DNA of 44,529 nt, from contig CAJMQV010000007.1 in assembly GCA_905215575.1 (NCBI GenBank), positions 1 to 44,529 on the forward strand, in the 5' to 3' direction. This document shows positions 15,927 to 24,098 of this stretch, one piece after another (the first letter of the stretch is position 1; the number at the start of each line of letters is the position of its first letter). The notes beneath the pieces are model-generated. The model saw nothing but the letters and a program-made list of their open reading frames with translations, ran no database searches and had not been told where the DNA came from. Position numbers and translations under genes: made by a program. This DNA is from an uncultured bacterium (GTDB lineage: Bacteria; Bacteroidota; Bacteroidia; Bacteroidales; Bacteroidaceae).

Positions 15927-18900
15927 ATGTTTAAAATCGTAAGAACGGTCAGTTCCTTGCTATTGACAGCAGCTCTTTGTTCCGGTGGAACGGTGTATGC
16001 GGCAGACAATGCAGTAACTTCTGTGACCGCAACCTCTCAGCAACAAAAAACTTTGAAAGGAACCGTTAATGATGCATTTGGCCCATTGGTAGGTGTGTCG
16101 GTAGTAGTAAAAGGTACAACAAACGGTGTCGTAACGGATTTGGATGGTAATTTCACCTTGAATGTAAATGAGGGTGACATTCTTCAGATTTCTTTTATAG
16201 GATATGCAACACAGGAAATTAAGTATACCGGACAGCCTTCGCTAACTGTGAAACTGCAGGAAGATACACAATTATTGGAAGAAGTTGTAGTAGTGGGCTA
16301 TGGCACACAGAAGAAAGTCAATATGACCGGTTCGGTGGCACAAGTGGATAGCAAAATGTTGGAAAGTCGCCCGATACAGAATCTTTCTACCGGCATTCAA
16401 GGCTTGATGCCGGGGGTTACGGTAGTGGCTGGTAGCGGTCTGCCCGGACAAGATGGAGGTACCATCCGTGTGCGTGGTGTGGGTACGCTGAACTCTGCCG
16501 ACCCTTATATCCTGGTAGATGGTTTGGAAACCGGTACATTGAACTCCGTGGACCCTAACGATATTGAGAGTATCTCTGTGTTGAAAGATGCCGCTTCGGC
16601 TGCCATTTACGGTTCAAAAGCATCTAATGGTGTAATCTTGATTACGACCAAACGTGGTAAGAGCGGTAAGCCGCGTATCAACTATAACGGTTATGTCAGC
16701 ATACAGAATCCAACTATGTTGCAAGACCTGATGAGTTCATACGATTATGCTCGCCTGTATGACAAGGCTCGTGTGGAGTATGGTTTGGAACCTCGTTTTG
16801 ACAAAGTGGGTGACGGAAAGATTTATGAGAAGTTTAGAGACGGATCGGATCCTTATAACTATCCCAATACAGATTGGTATGACTTGGCTTACCGCACCGG
16901 ATTCCAGCACAATCATAACGTGAATGTGAGTGGAGGTACGGATAACCTGAAATACATGGCCTCTGTGGGCTATTTGCATCAGGATGGTACGTTGCCCAAC
17001 GCTGAACGCCAACAGTTCAATGGACGTATGAACCTGGATGTGAAGTTGAATTCCCGTCTGAATGTACGTGTCAACATGGCTTATATCAACAATGATTATT
17101 CTGAACCGAATTCTTCATACGGTGGCAGTGGTTCCGGACAGATTGTGATGCGTCTGGGCAAGATGGCTCCCTGGATTGTGGGTCGTTACGAAGATGGCAC
17201 TTGGGGCACGTTCTCGGACGGTAGCCCGTTGGCTTGGTTGGATGTGGACCAAACGGTGAGACGTGAAAATCAGAACTTCTCGGGTACGCTGTCGGCTGAC
17301 TACAAGATTGTAGATGGATTGGTAGCCACACTGACCGGTTCTTATGTCAACAACCAACAACACTACAAGGCTTTCCAAAAGTTCATCCAATACAACGCCA
17401 ATAAGAAGAGTGACCCTAACAAGCTGAATGAAGACTACTATGGCTGGCATCGCGCCACTTTCGACGCTTTGCTGAACTATGACAAACAATTCGGACTTCA
17501 TGGTTTGAAGGCGATGGCAGGTTGGCATACGGAGAAATATACCTATAATGAAACAAAGGCTGAACGTAAGAATTTCCCGAACAATGACCTTACGGATATG
17601 AATGCCGGTGATGCCTCCACGCAAAAGAACAGTGGGCTTTCTCGCGAATTGGCCATGATTTCCTGGTTTGGTCGTATCAATTACGACTATGCAGGCAAGT
17701 ATCTGTTTGAGGCAAATATTCGTGCCGATGCCTCTTCCCGTTTTGCCGAAGGCCATCGTTGGGGCTATTTCCCCTCTTTCTCCGGTGCATGGCGTATCAG
17801 CGAAGAAGAGTTTATGAAAGATGCAAGAGAGTGGTTGACCAACTTGAAGCTCCGTGCTTCTTATGGTAACTTGGGTAATCAGTCGGCCTTGAACGATTAC
17901 TACCCCTGGATGAACAATTATGACTTGTCCGCTAAGTATCCGTTCGGTGGAAGTTTGCAGCCAGGCTATTATCAAAAGAATTATAAGATTGCTACTATTT
18001 CTTGGGAAAAGGCCCGCACATGGGGAGTAGGTTTCGATGCTACTCTTTTGGACAAAGTGACTGTGGCTTTCGATTACTACGACCGCAAGACTACGGGTAT
18101 CATTATGGACGTGCCGGTTCCCCCCGAATTCGGTTTAGGTGCTTACAAGGACAATGTGGGCTCTATGGTGAACCGTGGTATGGAATTGACCGTAAGCTAT
18201 AATGATAAATGGGGCGACTGGTCATTTGGCGCTACTGCCAACCTGGCTTACAACAAGAATAAGATTCTGGATTTGGACGGTGTATCTTCGTTGGTGGACG
18301 GTGACTTGAAAATACGTCAGGTAGGCGAGGCCTTCAATACGTATCGTCTGTATAAGACGGAGGGTTTCTTCCAGTCCGATGCGGAAGCTAAAGCATGGCA
18401 GGATAAGCATAAAAATGATCCTGGTTATCCTTTCAAAAAGAACTTCAAGGCAGGCGACTTGATTTATTCCGATGCAAACGGTGACGGCTTGTTTAATACC
18501 GACGACCGTGTATTGTGCGGTTCTTCCGACCCTTCCTATACGTTCGGACTGAACTTGAATGCAGGCTATAAGAATTTTGACCTTTCTATGATGTTCACGG
18601 GAGTAGCCGGTGTCAAGCGTATGATTGATACGAACGGATTTGGCGGGGAATGGAGCGGTGACGATGTTCATCCCAACAATATCTGGTTGGATGCTTGGAC
18701 TCCGGATAACAAGAACGCCAAGATGCCTCGCATTGCCGTGAGTAAAACTTCAAACAATCTTGAGAATTCCGATTTTTGGTTGCAGGACGGCAGTTATGTA
18801 CGTTTGAAGAATGTTCAGTTCGGCTATACACTTCCCAAGAATACAGTGAAGTCATGGGGTATTGAAAACATCCGTGTCTATTATTCGGGCGAGAATCTCC

Positions 18901-19004
18901 TGACGTTCCATAAAATGATGATTGATGCCGACCCCGAACTTGGCAGCCTCTATAGTTTCCCGATAAACCAGACTCATGCCATCGGTGTGAACATTACATT
19001 CTAA
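15927..19004 (+). CDS. SusC-like TonB-dependent glycan importer (pair 1)
   Basis: A 1025-residue outer-membrane transporter that with its SusD lid imports oligosaccharides into the periplasm. A signal peptide (1-25) is followed by a carboxypeptidase-regulatory-like domain (about 42-112), the TonB-box region EEVVVVGYGTQKK (118-130), the plug (about 140-250, with YILVDGLETGTLNSVDPND) and a long barrel ending GVNITF. There is no STN signalling domain, so this copy should transport without speaking to an anti-sigma factor. It is highly similar to the second SusC at 34322, by eye around four of five residues over the plug and barrel. The calcium-loop-like DANGDGLFNTDD near residue 850 is common in SusC proteins. 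It is the first gene of unit B, directly behind promoter copy B. Confidence 0.95.
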   Translation: MFKIVRTVSSLLLTAALCSGGTVYAADNAVTSVTATSQQQKTLKGTVNDAFGPLVGVSVVVKGTTNGVVTDLDGNFTLNVNEGDILQISFIGYATQEIKYTGQPSLTVKLQEDTQLLEEVVVVGYGTQKKVNMTGSVAQVDSKMLESRPIQNLSTGIQGLMPGVTVVAGSGLPGQDGGTIRVRGVGTLNSADPYILVDGLETGTLNSVDPNDIESISVLKDAASAAIYGSKASNGVILITTKRGKSGKPRINYNGYVSIQNPTMLQDLMSSYDYARLYDKARVEYGLEPRFDKVGDGKIYEKFRDGSDPYNYPNTDWYDLAYRTGFQHNHNVNVSGGTDNLKYMASVGYLHQDGTLPNAERQQFNGRMNLDVKLNSRLNVRVNMAYINNDYSEPNSSYGGSGSGQIVMRLGKMAPWIVGRYEDGTWGTFSDGSPLAWLDVDQTVRRENQNFSGTLSADYKIVDGLVATLTGSYVNNQQHYKAFQKFIQYNANKKSDPNKLNEDYYGWHRATFDALLNYDKQFGLHGLKAMAGWHTEKYTYNETKAERKNFPNNDLTDMNAGDASTQKNSGLSRELAMISWFGRINYDYAGKYLFEANIRADASSRFAEGHRWGYFPSFSGAWRISEEEFMKDAREWLTNLKLRASYGNLGNQSALNDYYPWMNNYDLSAKYPFGGSLQPGYYQKNYKIATISWEKARTWGVGFDATLLDKVTVAFDYYDRKTTGIIMDVPVPPEFGLGAYKDNVGSMVNRGMELTVSYNDKWGDWSFGATANLAYNKNKILDLDGVSSLVDGDLKIRQVGEAFNTYRLYKTEGFFQSDAEAKAWQDKHKNDPGYPFKKNFKAGDLIYSDANGDGLFNTDDRVLCGSSDPSYTFGLNLNAGYKNFDLSMMFTGVAGVKRMIDTNGFGGEWSGDDVHPNNIWLDAWTPDNKNAKMPRIAVSKTSNNLENSDFWLQDGSYVRLKNVQFGYTLPKNTVKSWGIENIRVYYSGENLLTFHKMMIDADPELGSLYSFPINQTHAIGVNITF

Positions 19005-19034
19005 AATGTTGAACTTAAATAAGCATAGAAAAAT

Positions 19035-20702
19035 ATGAAACGAATAATTACATACATGATGGCAGGTGTTTCCTTGCTTGCCACTTCCTCCTGTTCGGAT
19101 TTTTTAGATACCGTACCCTATGACGCATTGGCTCCTTCCAACACTTGGAAGACGGAAGATGATGCAGCGAAGTTCCTGACAGGCTGTTACGATGGCTGGA
19201 TTGACGAAAAAGGTATCTTCTATTGGGATTGTGCCTCCGACTTCGGTTATAGTAACTTTTTGTGGGACAATTACCAGAGCATCGGTAACGGTACGATGGC
19301 TGCCGGTTTGAAGGAGGTAGCCGATTATTATAACTTTGGAAAGATCCGTAGCTGTAATGACTTTTTGATCAATATTGAAGATGTACAGTTTGCTGATGAA
19401 GCAAAAAAGAAAGACATGATGGCTCAGGTAAAAGTGATTCGTGCTTACGACTATTTTAATAAGAACTGGCAATATGGTGGAGTGCCTATCATCGATTCTT
19501 ATACTTCGCGTGAGGAGGCTATTGTTCCGCGTAATACGGAAGCAGAAGTCAATAAATTTATCGAAGACGAGCTGGATGCTGCTATTCCCATGTTTTTGGA
19601 AGACAAGGCAAGCACCTCTGGCTACATCGACCGTGCCACGGCCTTGGCCGTAAAGATGCGTCATGCTCTTTATTACGGCAATTACGAGCGTGCAAAAGAG
19701 GCTGCGCAGGCTATTATCTCCATGGATAAGTTTGACTTGGAAGAAGATTATGCGCGCCTGTTCAAGTTGGAGGGTAGAGACTCCAAAGAGATTATCGCGT
19801 CCGTTCAGCATATTGAAAATTATTACGGTAACGGCTGGATAGGTACCATGTACAACAATGCTGATGGCGGCTGGTCATCCATGGTCCCTTCATGGAATCT
19901 GGTGGATGCCTATGAGATGGATAACGGTTTGACCAAAGAAGAGGCTGGCGCGTATTACGATCCTTCCCATCCGTTTGCCAACCGTGACCCTCGTCTTGCC
20001 ATGAGTATCGCTTTCCCGGGTATGGACTGGGTAAAGGACAATGGTGATACGGAAATTCTCAACACTCTTGACGAGGTTCTTCCTTGGGACGTGAACAAAG
20101 ACGGAAAGATTGACGAAAATGACAAGAACAAGAACTATCCTACCGCCGCTAACAACTCTTCCAAGACCGGTCTGACGTGGGGCAAGTACCTTTTCCCCAT
20201 GACCCAGTATAATAACATGTGGGATACCAACACCAATACGATTCTTTTCCGTTATGCCGAGGTTCTGTTGAGCTATGCCGAGGCCGAGAATGAATTGAAC
20301 GGTCCCTCTTCGGATGTCTATGATAAGCTGAACCTTATCCGTAAGCGTGTGGGTATGCCTTCTGTTGACGAGAGCAAATACGGCAGCCGTGAGACACTTC
20401 GCAATCTGATTCGCCGCGAGCGTTCGATAGAGCTGGCTGGTGAGGGGTTCCGTCGCGCTGACATCCTCCGTTGGAAAGATGCCTCCGGCAAGATGCTGGC
20501 CGAGACGTTGTTGAATGTTGCTATGGAGCGTCCTGCTGGTAAAATAGACTATGCTGAGAACGATCCTTATAAACGTGCTGTGATTAGCAATAAAAAGGAA
20601 CTGATTGAGCCACGCGGCTTTGCGCCCCATAACAGATATTTGCCTATTCCGCAGAAGTATAGAGATGTGAACGATAAGCTGGAACAGAATCCGGGTTATT
20701 AA
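19035..20702 (+). CDS. SusD-like surface glycan-binding lipoprotein (pair 1)
   Basis: A 555-residue surface lipoprotein, 30 bases after its SusC partner. The lipobox is ATSSC (cysteine 20). The body is the RagB/SusD alpha-helical TPR fold, with conserved FLTGCYDGW near the N-terminus, AQVKVIRAYDYFNKNW, and the C-terminal NLIRKRVGMP and RRERSIELAGEGFRRADILRW blocks typical of SusD. Residues 352-363 (DVNKDGKIDEND) have the spacing of an EF-hand/dockerin calcium loop, also kept in the second SusD. It binds glycan over the SusC barrel. It is very similar throughout to the SusD at 37638. Confidence 0.95.
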   Translation: MKRIITYMMAGVSLLATSSCSDFLDTVPYDALAPSNTWKTEDDAAKFLTGCYDGWIDEKGIFYWDCASDFGYSNFLWDNYQSIGNGTMAAGLKEVADYYNFGKIRSCNDFLINIEDVQFADEAKKKDMMAQVKVIRAYDYFNKNWQYGGVPIIDSYTSREEAIVPRNTEAEVNKFIEDELDAAIPMFLEDKASTSGYIDRATALAVKMRHALYYGNYERAKEAAQAIISMDKFDLEEDYARLFKLEGRDSKEIIASVQHIENYYGNGWIGTMYNNADGGWSSMVPSWNLVDAYEMDNGLTKEEAGAYYDPSHPFANRDPRLAMSIAFPGMDWVKDNGDTEILNTLDEVLPWDVNKDGKIDENDKNKNYPTAANNSSKTGLTWGKYLFPMTQYNNMWDTNTNTILFRYAEVLLSYAEAENELNGPSSDVYDKLNLIRKRVGMPSVDESKYGSRETLRNLIRRERSIELAGEGFRRADILRWKDASGKMLAETLLNVAMERPAGKIDYAENDPYKRAVISNKKELIEPRGFAPHNRYLPIPQKYRDVNDKLEQNPGY

Positions 20703-20710
20703 TGATTAAA

Positions 20711-20826
20711 ATTGGAGAATTCTTTGAATGGGGATTCTCCAATCAAAAAGAATAAGGTGAGGAGTGTGTGGAGTGGAATTGAATTGAATATATCACTTTA
20801 TATACCCTTGCCTTTTTTATTCCACT
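20711..20826 (+). other. Two inverted repeats after SusD
   Basis: The 139-base gap after SusD has a perfect 10-base-pair stem (20711-20720 with 20734-20743, 13-base loop) beginning 8 bases after the stop. A second 8-base pair brackets the rest (20772-20779 with 20819-20826). Neither is followed by a T run. Such stems after susD genes could protect the upstream mRNA and lower expression of the downstream genes. Confidence 0.45.
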
Positions 20827-20841
20827 ACTATTAAATCGAGT

Positions 20842-22623
20842 ATGAAGAAAAACTATTTACAGGAGAGTCCTCGGTTATGCCTATCCGTGATATGGCTTTG
20901 CATCGGTGTGGGGCTGTTTTTGTTTTTAGATTCGGTCTTTGCGTATCATTTTCGCTTTATAGAGCAATTCCGGTTGTTCCGCTTCAGTGCTGAATACGCT
21001 CAAGAACATTTCTCTTATCCCGGTGGTCCGGCTTTCTATGCGGCTTCTTTCCTCATACAGTATTATATACATCCGCATGCGGGGGCATTGATTTCAGCTC
21101 TGTTGGCACTGCTTGCTTGTATGGGGCTTCGGGGGATATGCCGTCATTTGGCTCCCCGGCGCAGTTTCCCTCTTCTTTGGTTGGTTGTCGGTATGTTGCC
21201 GTTGGTTGCCGAGCTTGACTCCAATCATCATTTGGAAGAAACGTTGGCGTTTCTGCTTTCCATTTACTCTTTTTATCTCTATCTCTGCCTGCCTCGCAGT
21301 GTGGTAAGGGTAGTTTACTTGTTGGCGGTGAGCTGGCTGGGTTTCTATTTGGCAGGTCCCATGTATGAGATGACCGTTTTGTCGGCGCTGGTTTACGAGT
21401 GTGTCGCCCGTTCATCCTTACGGAAATACTACCTGCTACTCCCGGTAAGCCTGTTGCCCGCCATACTCTATTATTGGGCCGGCAAGGGAGGCGAGTCAAG
21501 AGTGCTTTTCACGCCCGATGCCTACTATTCGTCGCGATTGCAGGCGCAAGCTGTTTCCTACTATGTGTGGGCAGCTTTACCGACGGTAGTATTGATAACA
21601 ACCTTGTCGGGTTATTTAAAAAAAAATATGTCACACCGCTTGCAAACAGTCAGCGTGCTGCTGCAAACAGCATTGGCGTTCGGTGTGCTCTATGTCGGGT
21701 TCAGAACCGGCATCACCTATGCACAATACATCACAGAACAAGTAAATACATACAGCCGAGACGGTGCTTGGGGCAAGATTGTAGCAACTCCGCTCAATAC
21801 GGGCAGATATCCACTGCATGCCGGTTACAAGAACTTAGCTTTGGCAGAAAAGAAACTACTGGGCGATTACCTTTTCGATAGTAAACAGCCAGGCAGTAAA
21901 GGTCTTTGCATGGATTGGAACCGCACTATAGATACTTCGTCATTGCTTAGTGATGTGTATTGGGCAATGGGCAATGTGGCGCAGGCACAACGGATGGCGT
22001 TCGAGGGAATGGTTGCTTCGGAATGGGCGGTCAATCCTCGCCTATTGTTGCGTTTGGTCAAGACCAATTTGATATTGGGACATCACCGGGTGGCTGCCAA
22101 GTATCTGCGTCCGTTGTTGCAGAGCTACGGCTATCGTGCGGAAGCGGAGAGGCTGAAGCGATTGGTTGGCAATGATGAAGCGGTGCGTGCCGATGCTGAA
22201 TTGGGTCCCCGATACCGTTGTGTGGCAGCGCTTGATGGGTTATGCAGTGTTCATCCGGTAAGGAACTTATTGGACATTGTGGAGTCTAACCCCGATTATC
22301 CCACCTCTTTCCAATACTTATTGGGCCATGCACTGCTTTCCAAAGACTTGAATACCTTAGCCTACCTGGGCGAGACGTATGGCGGTGGTCCGGGGCTGAC
22401 TCCCGTACCGTTGTTGTTGCAACAGGCCATTGTGTTGATACAAGAGACGAATCCGCAAGTATGTTCGTCGCAAAATCTTGTATCGCAGGCTGTAGCCGGG
22501 CAGTTTAAAGCTTTCAAACATCAAATGGAGCGGCTGAAAGAGAACAAGGCTTCATCGGCTACACTCCGGGCTGAGTTTGGAAATACATTTTGGTATTACT
22601 ACCTGTTTGTATCATTGTCATAA
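20842..22623 (+). CDS. Polytopic membrane protein, DUF6057-like, unknown function
   Basis: A 593-residue inner-membrane protein. The first ~310 residues hold about nine or ten hydrophobic segments, and a loop (FRFIEQFRLFRFSAEYAQ, then FSYPGGPAFYAASFLIQYY) after the first segment resembles the Bacteroidales DUF6057 family. The last ~270 residues are soluble and helical with TPR-like spacing (WAMGNVAQAQRMAFEGM, LGHHRVAAKYLRPLL). I do not know its function. The layout recalls membrane glycosyltransferase-like or assembly proteins, but no catalytic motif is clear. It is followed after 12 bases by the haem-motif propeller lipoprotein, and the two are probably a functional pair inside PUL unit B. 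This is unusual for a glycan-degradation locus, where polytopic proteins of this kind are not part of the Sus paradigm. Confidence 0.7.
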   Translation: MKKNYLQESPRLCLSVIWLCIGVGLFLFLDSVFAYHFRFIEQFRLFRFSAEYAQEHFSYPGGPAFYAASFLIQYYIHPHAGALISALLALLACMGLRGICRHLAPRRSFPLLWLVVGMLPLVAELDSNHHLEETLAFLLSIYSFYLYLCLPRSVVRVVYLLAVSWLGFYLAGPMYEMTVLSALVYECVARSSLRKYYLLLPVSLLPAILYYWAGKGGESRVLFTPDAYYSSRLQAQAVSYYVWAALPTVVLITTLSGYLKKNMSHRLQTVSVLLQTALAFGVLYVGFRTGITYAQYITEQVNTYSRDGAWGKIVATPLNTGRYPLHAGYKNLALAEKKLLGDYLFDSKQPGSKGLCMDWNRTIDTSSLLSDVYWAMGNVAQAQRMAFEGMVASEWAVNPRLLLRLVKTNLILGHHRVAAKYLRPLLQSYGYRAEAERLKRLVGNDEAVRADAELGPRYRCVAALDGLCSVHPVRNLLDIVESNPDYPTSFQYLLGHALLSKDLNTLAYLGETYGGGPGLTPVPLLLQQAIVLIQETNPQVCSSQNLVSQAVAGQFKAFKHQMERLKENKASSATLRAEFGNTFWYYYLFVSLS

Positions 22624-22635
22624 ATAAGAAATAAG

Positions 22636-24084
22636 ATGCGTATTGTTCTTTTATCCGTTTTATTATTTGTACTTGCTGCTTGCTCCGGCAGTAAAGAACC
22701 TCGGGAGGCGCAGCCGTTGGATACTTTGCCAACCATTACTCCAGATTATGTAGATGTGACCATTCCTCCGCAAATAGCTCCTCTACGTTTTCAGTTGGCA
22801 GACTATGAGTCGGGTGTCGAAGCATTGGCCGTGTTGAAGTGTGGAGAGAAAAATATGGTGACCCGTGCAGACCGCAAAGGCAACTTCCTCTTTGACGAAG
22901 AGGACTGGAAAGAACTGCTTGACACGGCGACAGGCAAACAAATAGAAGTTCTGGTCTATCGGAAAGTAGAAGGCTTGTGGCAGTGCTATGCTCCTTTCCA
23001 TTGGCAGGTGGCTGTAGAACCGGCTGACCGCTATCTGGCTTACCGGTTGATAGAACCTGGATATGTGTTGTGGAACAAAATGGGCATTTATCAGCGGGAT
23101 ATCACTACTTATCAGCAGAAAAGCATCATCGAAAACGACCTTACCCAGCATAACTGCATGAACTGCCATACTTTCTTGAATCGCAAGCCGCAGAAGATGT
23201 TGTTCCACATGAGGGCAGACCTCGGAGGAACTTACCTGATAGACAATGGCATCCCGGAAAAGGTGAAATTAGGAGATGACCCACACGTAAAGTCGCTGGT
23301 TTATCCTTCGTGGCATCCGTCCGGTCGCGTGGTGGCTTTTTCTGTGAATAAGACCCGCCAGGAGTTTCATCGTAACAACCCTAATCGGGTAGAGGTGTAT
23401 GACAGCGAGTCGGACATAGTGTTGTATGATGTTCTTCAGAAAAAGGTACTGGTAGACTCTGTGTTGTTCTCTTCGTCGGCATTCGAGACTTTTCCGCACT
23501 TTTCGCCCGACGGTAAGCGGCTCTATTTTTGTTCCGCTCATGCCGTAGAGCGTATGCCAGAAGATTTTAAGTCGGTGAAGTACAACTTGTGCGCTATCGA
23601 CTTCGATATAGAGACGCTCAGTTTCGGCACTCGTGTGGACACTATCTATCACAGTCGCTCCATGGGTAGTAGTGTCTCTTTTCCGCGCGTTTCGCCGGAT
23701 GGTCGCTTCTTGATGTTCACCACTTCTTCTTATGGCAACTTCTCTATCTGGCATAAAGATGCCGACTTGCAGATGTTTGATTTGCACAAGGGCGAGTTTA
23801 TCGATATGCAGCCGGCAAATAGTGATGACGTGGAAAGTTACCATTCATGGAGTGATAACGGACGATGGACGGTATTCAGCAGTCGACGTATGGATGGGCT
23901 TTATACACGTCCCTATCTGGTTTATGTGGATGCGGAAGGCAGACCGTCGAAACCGTTTGTGCTGCCACAACGCACTCCGAATTTCTATGATGATTTGCCG
24001 TTTTCGTACAATCTACCGGAATTTATTGTAGAGGAGGTGGATTTGGACGCACGGGAATTTGCGCGCTTTTCTAAAAACAATTAA
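22636..24084 (+). CDS. Lipoprotein beta-propeller (PD40/TolB-like) with a CXXCH haem motif
   Basis: A 482-residue lipoprotein: signal peptide with lipobox VLAAC (cysteine 16). Residues 174-178 read C-M-N-C-H, a c-type haem attachment motif, followed by LNRKP. A six- or seven-bladed propeller follows with repeated PD40/TolB-type motifs: SWHPSGRVVAFSV (about 232), FPHFSPDGKRLYFCS (about 287), FPRVSPDGRFLMFTT (about 352) and SYHSWSDNGRWTVFSSR (about 400). Such propellers bind ligands or partners and do not usually catalyse. With haem it could shuttle an electron or sense redox state; that is inference. It is 12 bases after the DUF6057-like gene and 14 before a GH2 gene, so it belongs to the PUL transcript. 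Confidence 0.75.
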   Translation: MRIVLLSVLLFVLAACSGSKEPREAQPLDTLPTITPDYVDVTIPPQIAPLRFQLADYESGVEALAVLKCGEKNMVTRADRKGNFLFDEEDWKELLDTATGKQIEVLVYRKVEGLWQCYAPFHWQVAVEPADRYLAYRLIEPGYVLWNKMGIYQRDITTYQQKSIIENDLTQHNCMNCHTFLNRKPQKMLFHMRADLGGTYLIDNGIPEKVKLGDDPHVKSLVYPSWHPSGRVVAFSVNKTRQEFHRNNPNRVEVYDSESDIVLYDVLQKKVLVDSVLFSSSAFETFPHFSPDGKRLYFCSAHAVERMPEDFKSVKYNLCAIDFDIETLSFGTRVDTIYHSRSMGSSVSFPRVSPDGRFLMFTTSSYGNFSIWHKDADLQMFDLHKGEFIDMQPANSDDVESYHSWSDNGRWTVFSSRRMDGLYTRPYLVYVDAEGRPSKPFVLPQRTPNFYDDLPFSYNLPEFIVEEVDLDAREFARFSKNN

Positions 24085-24098
24085 CCTGTTATATTAGT

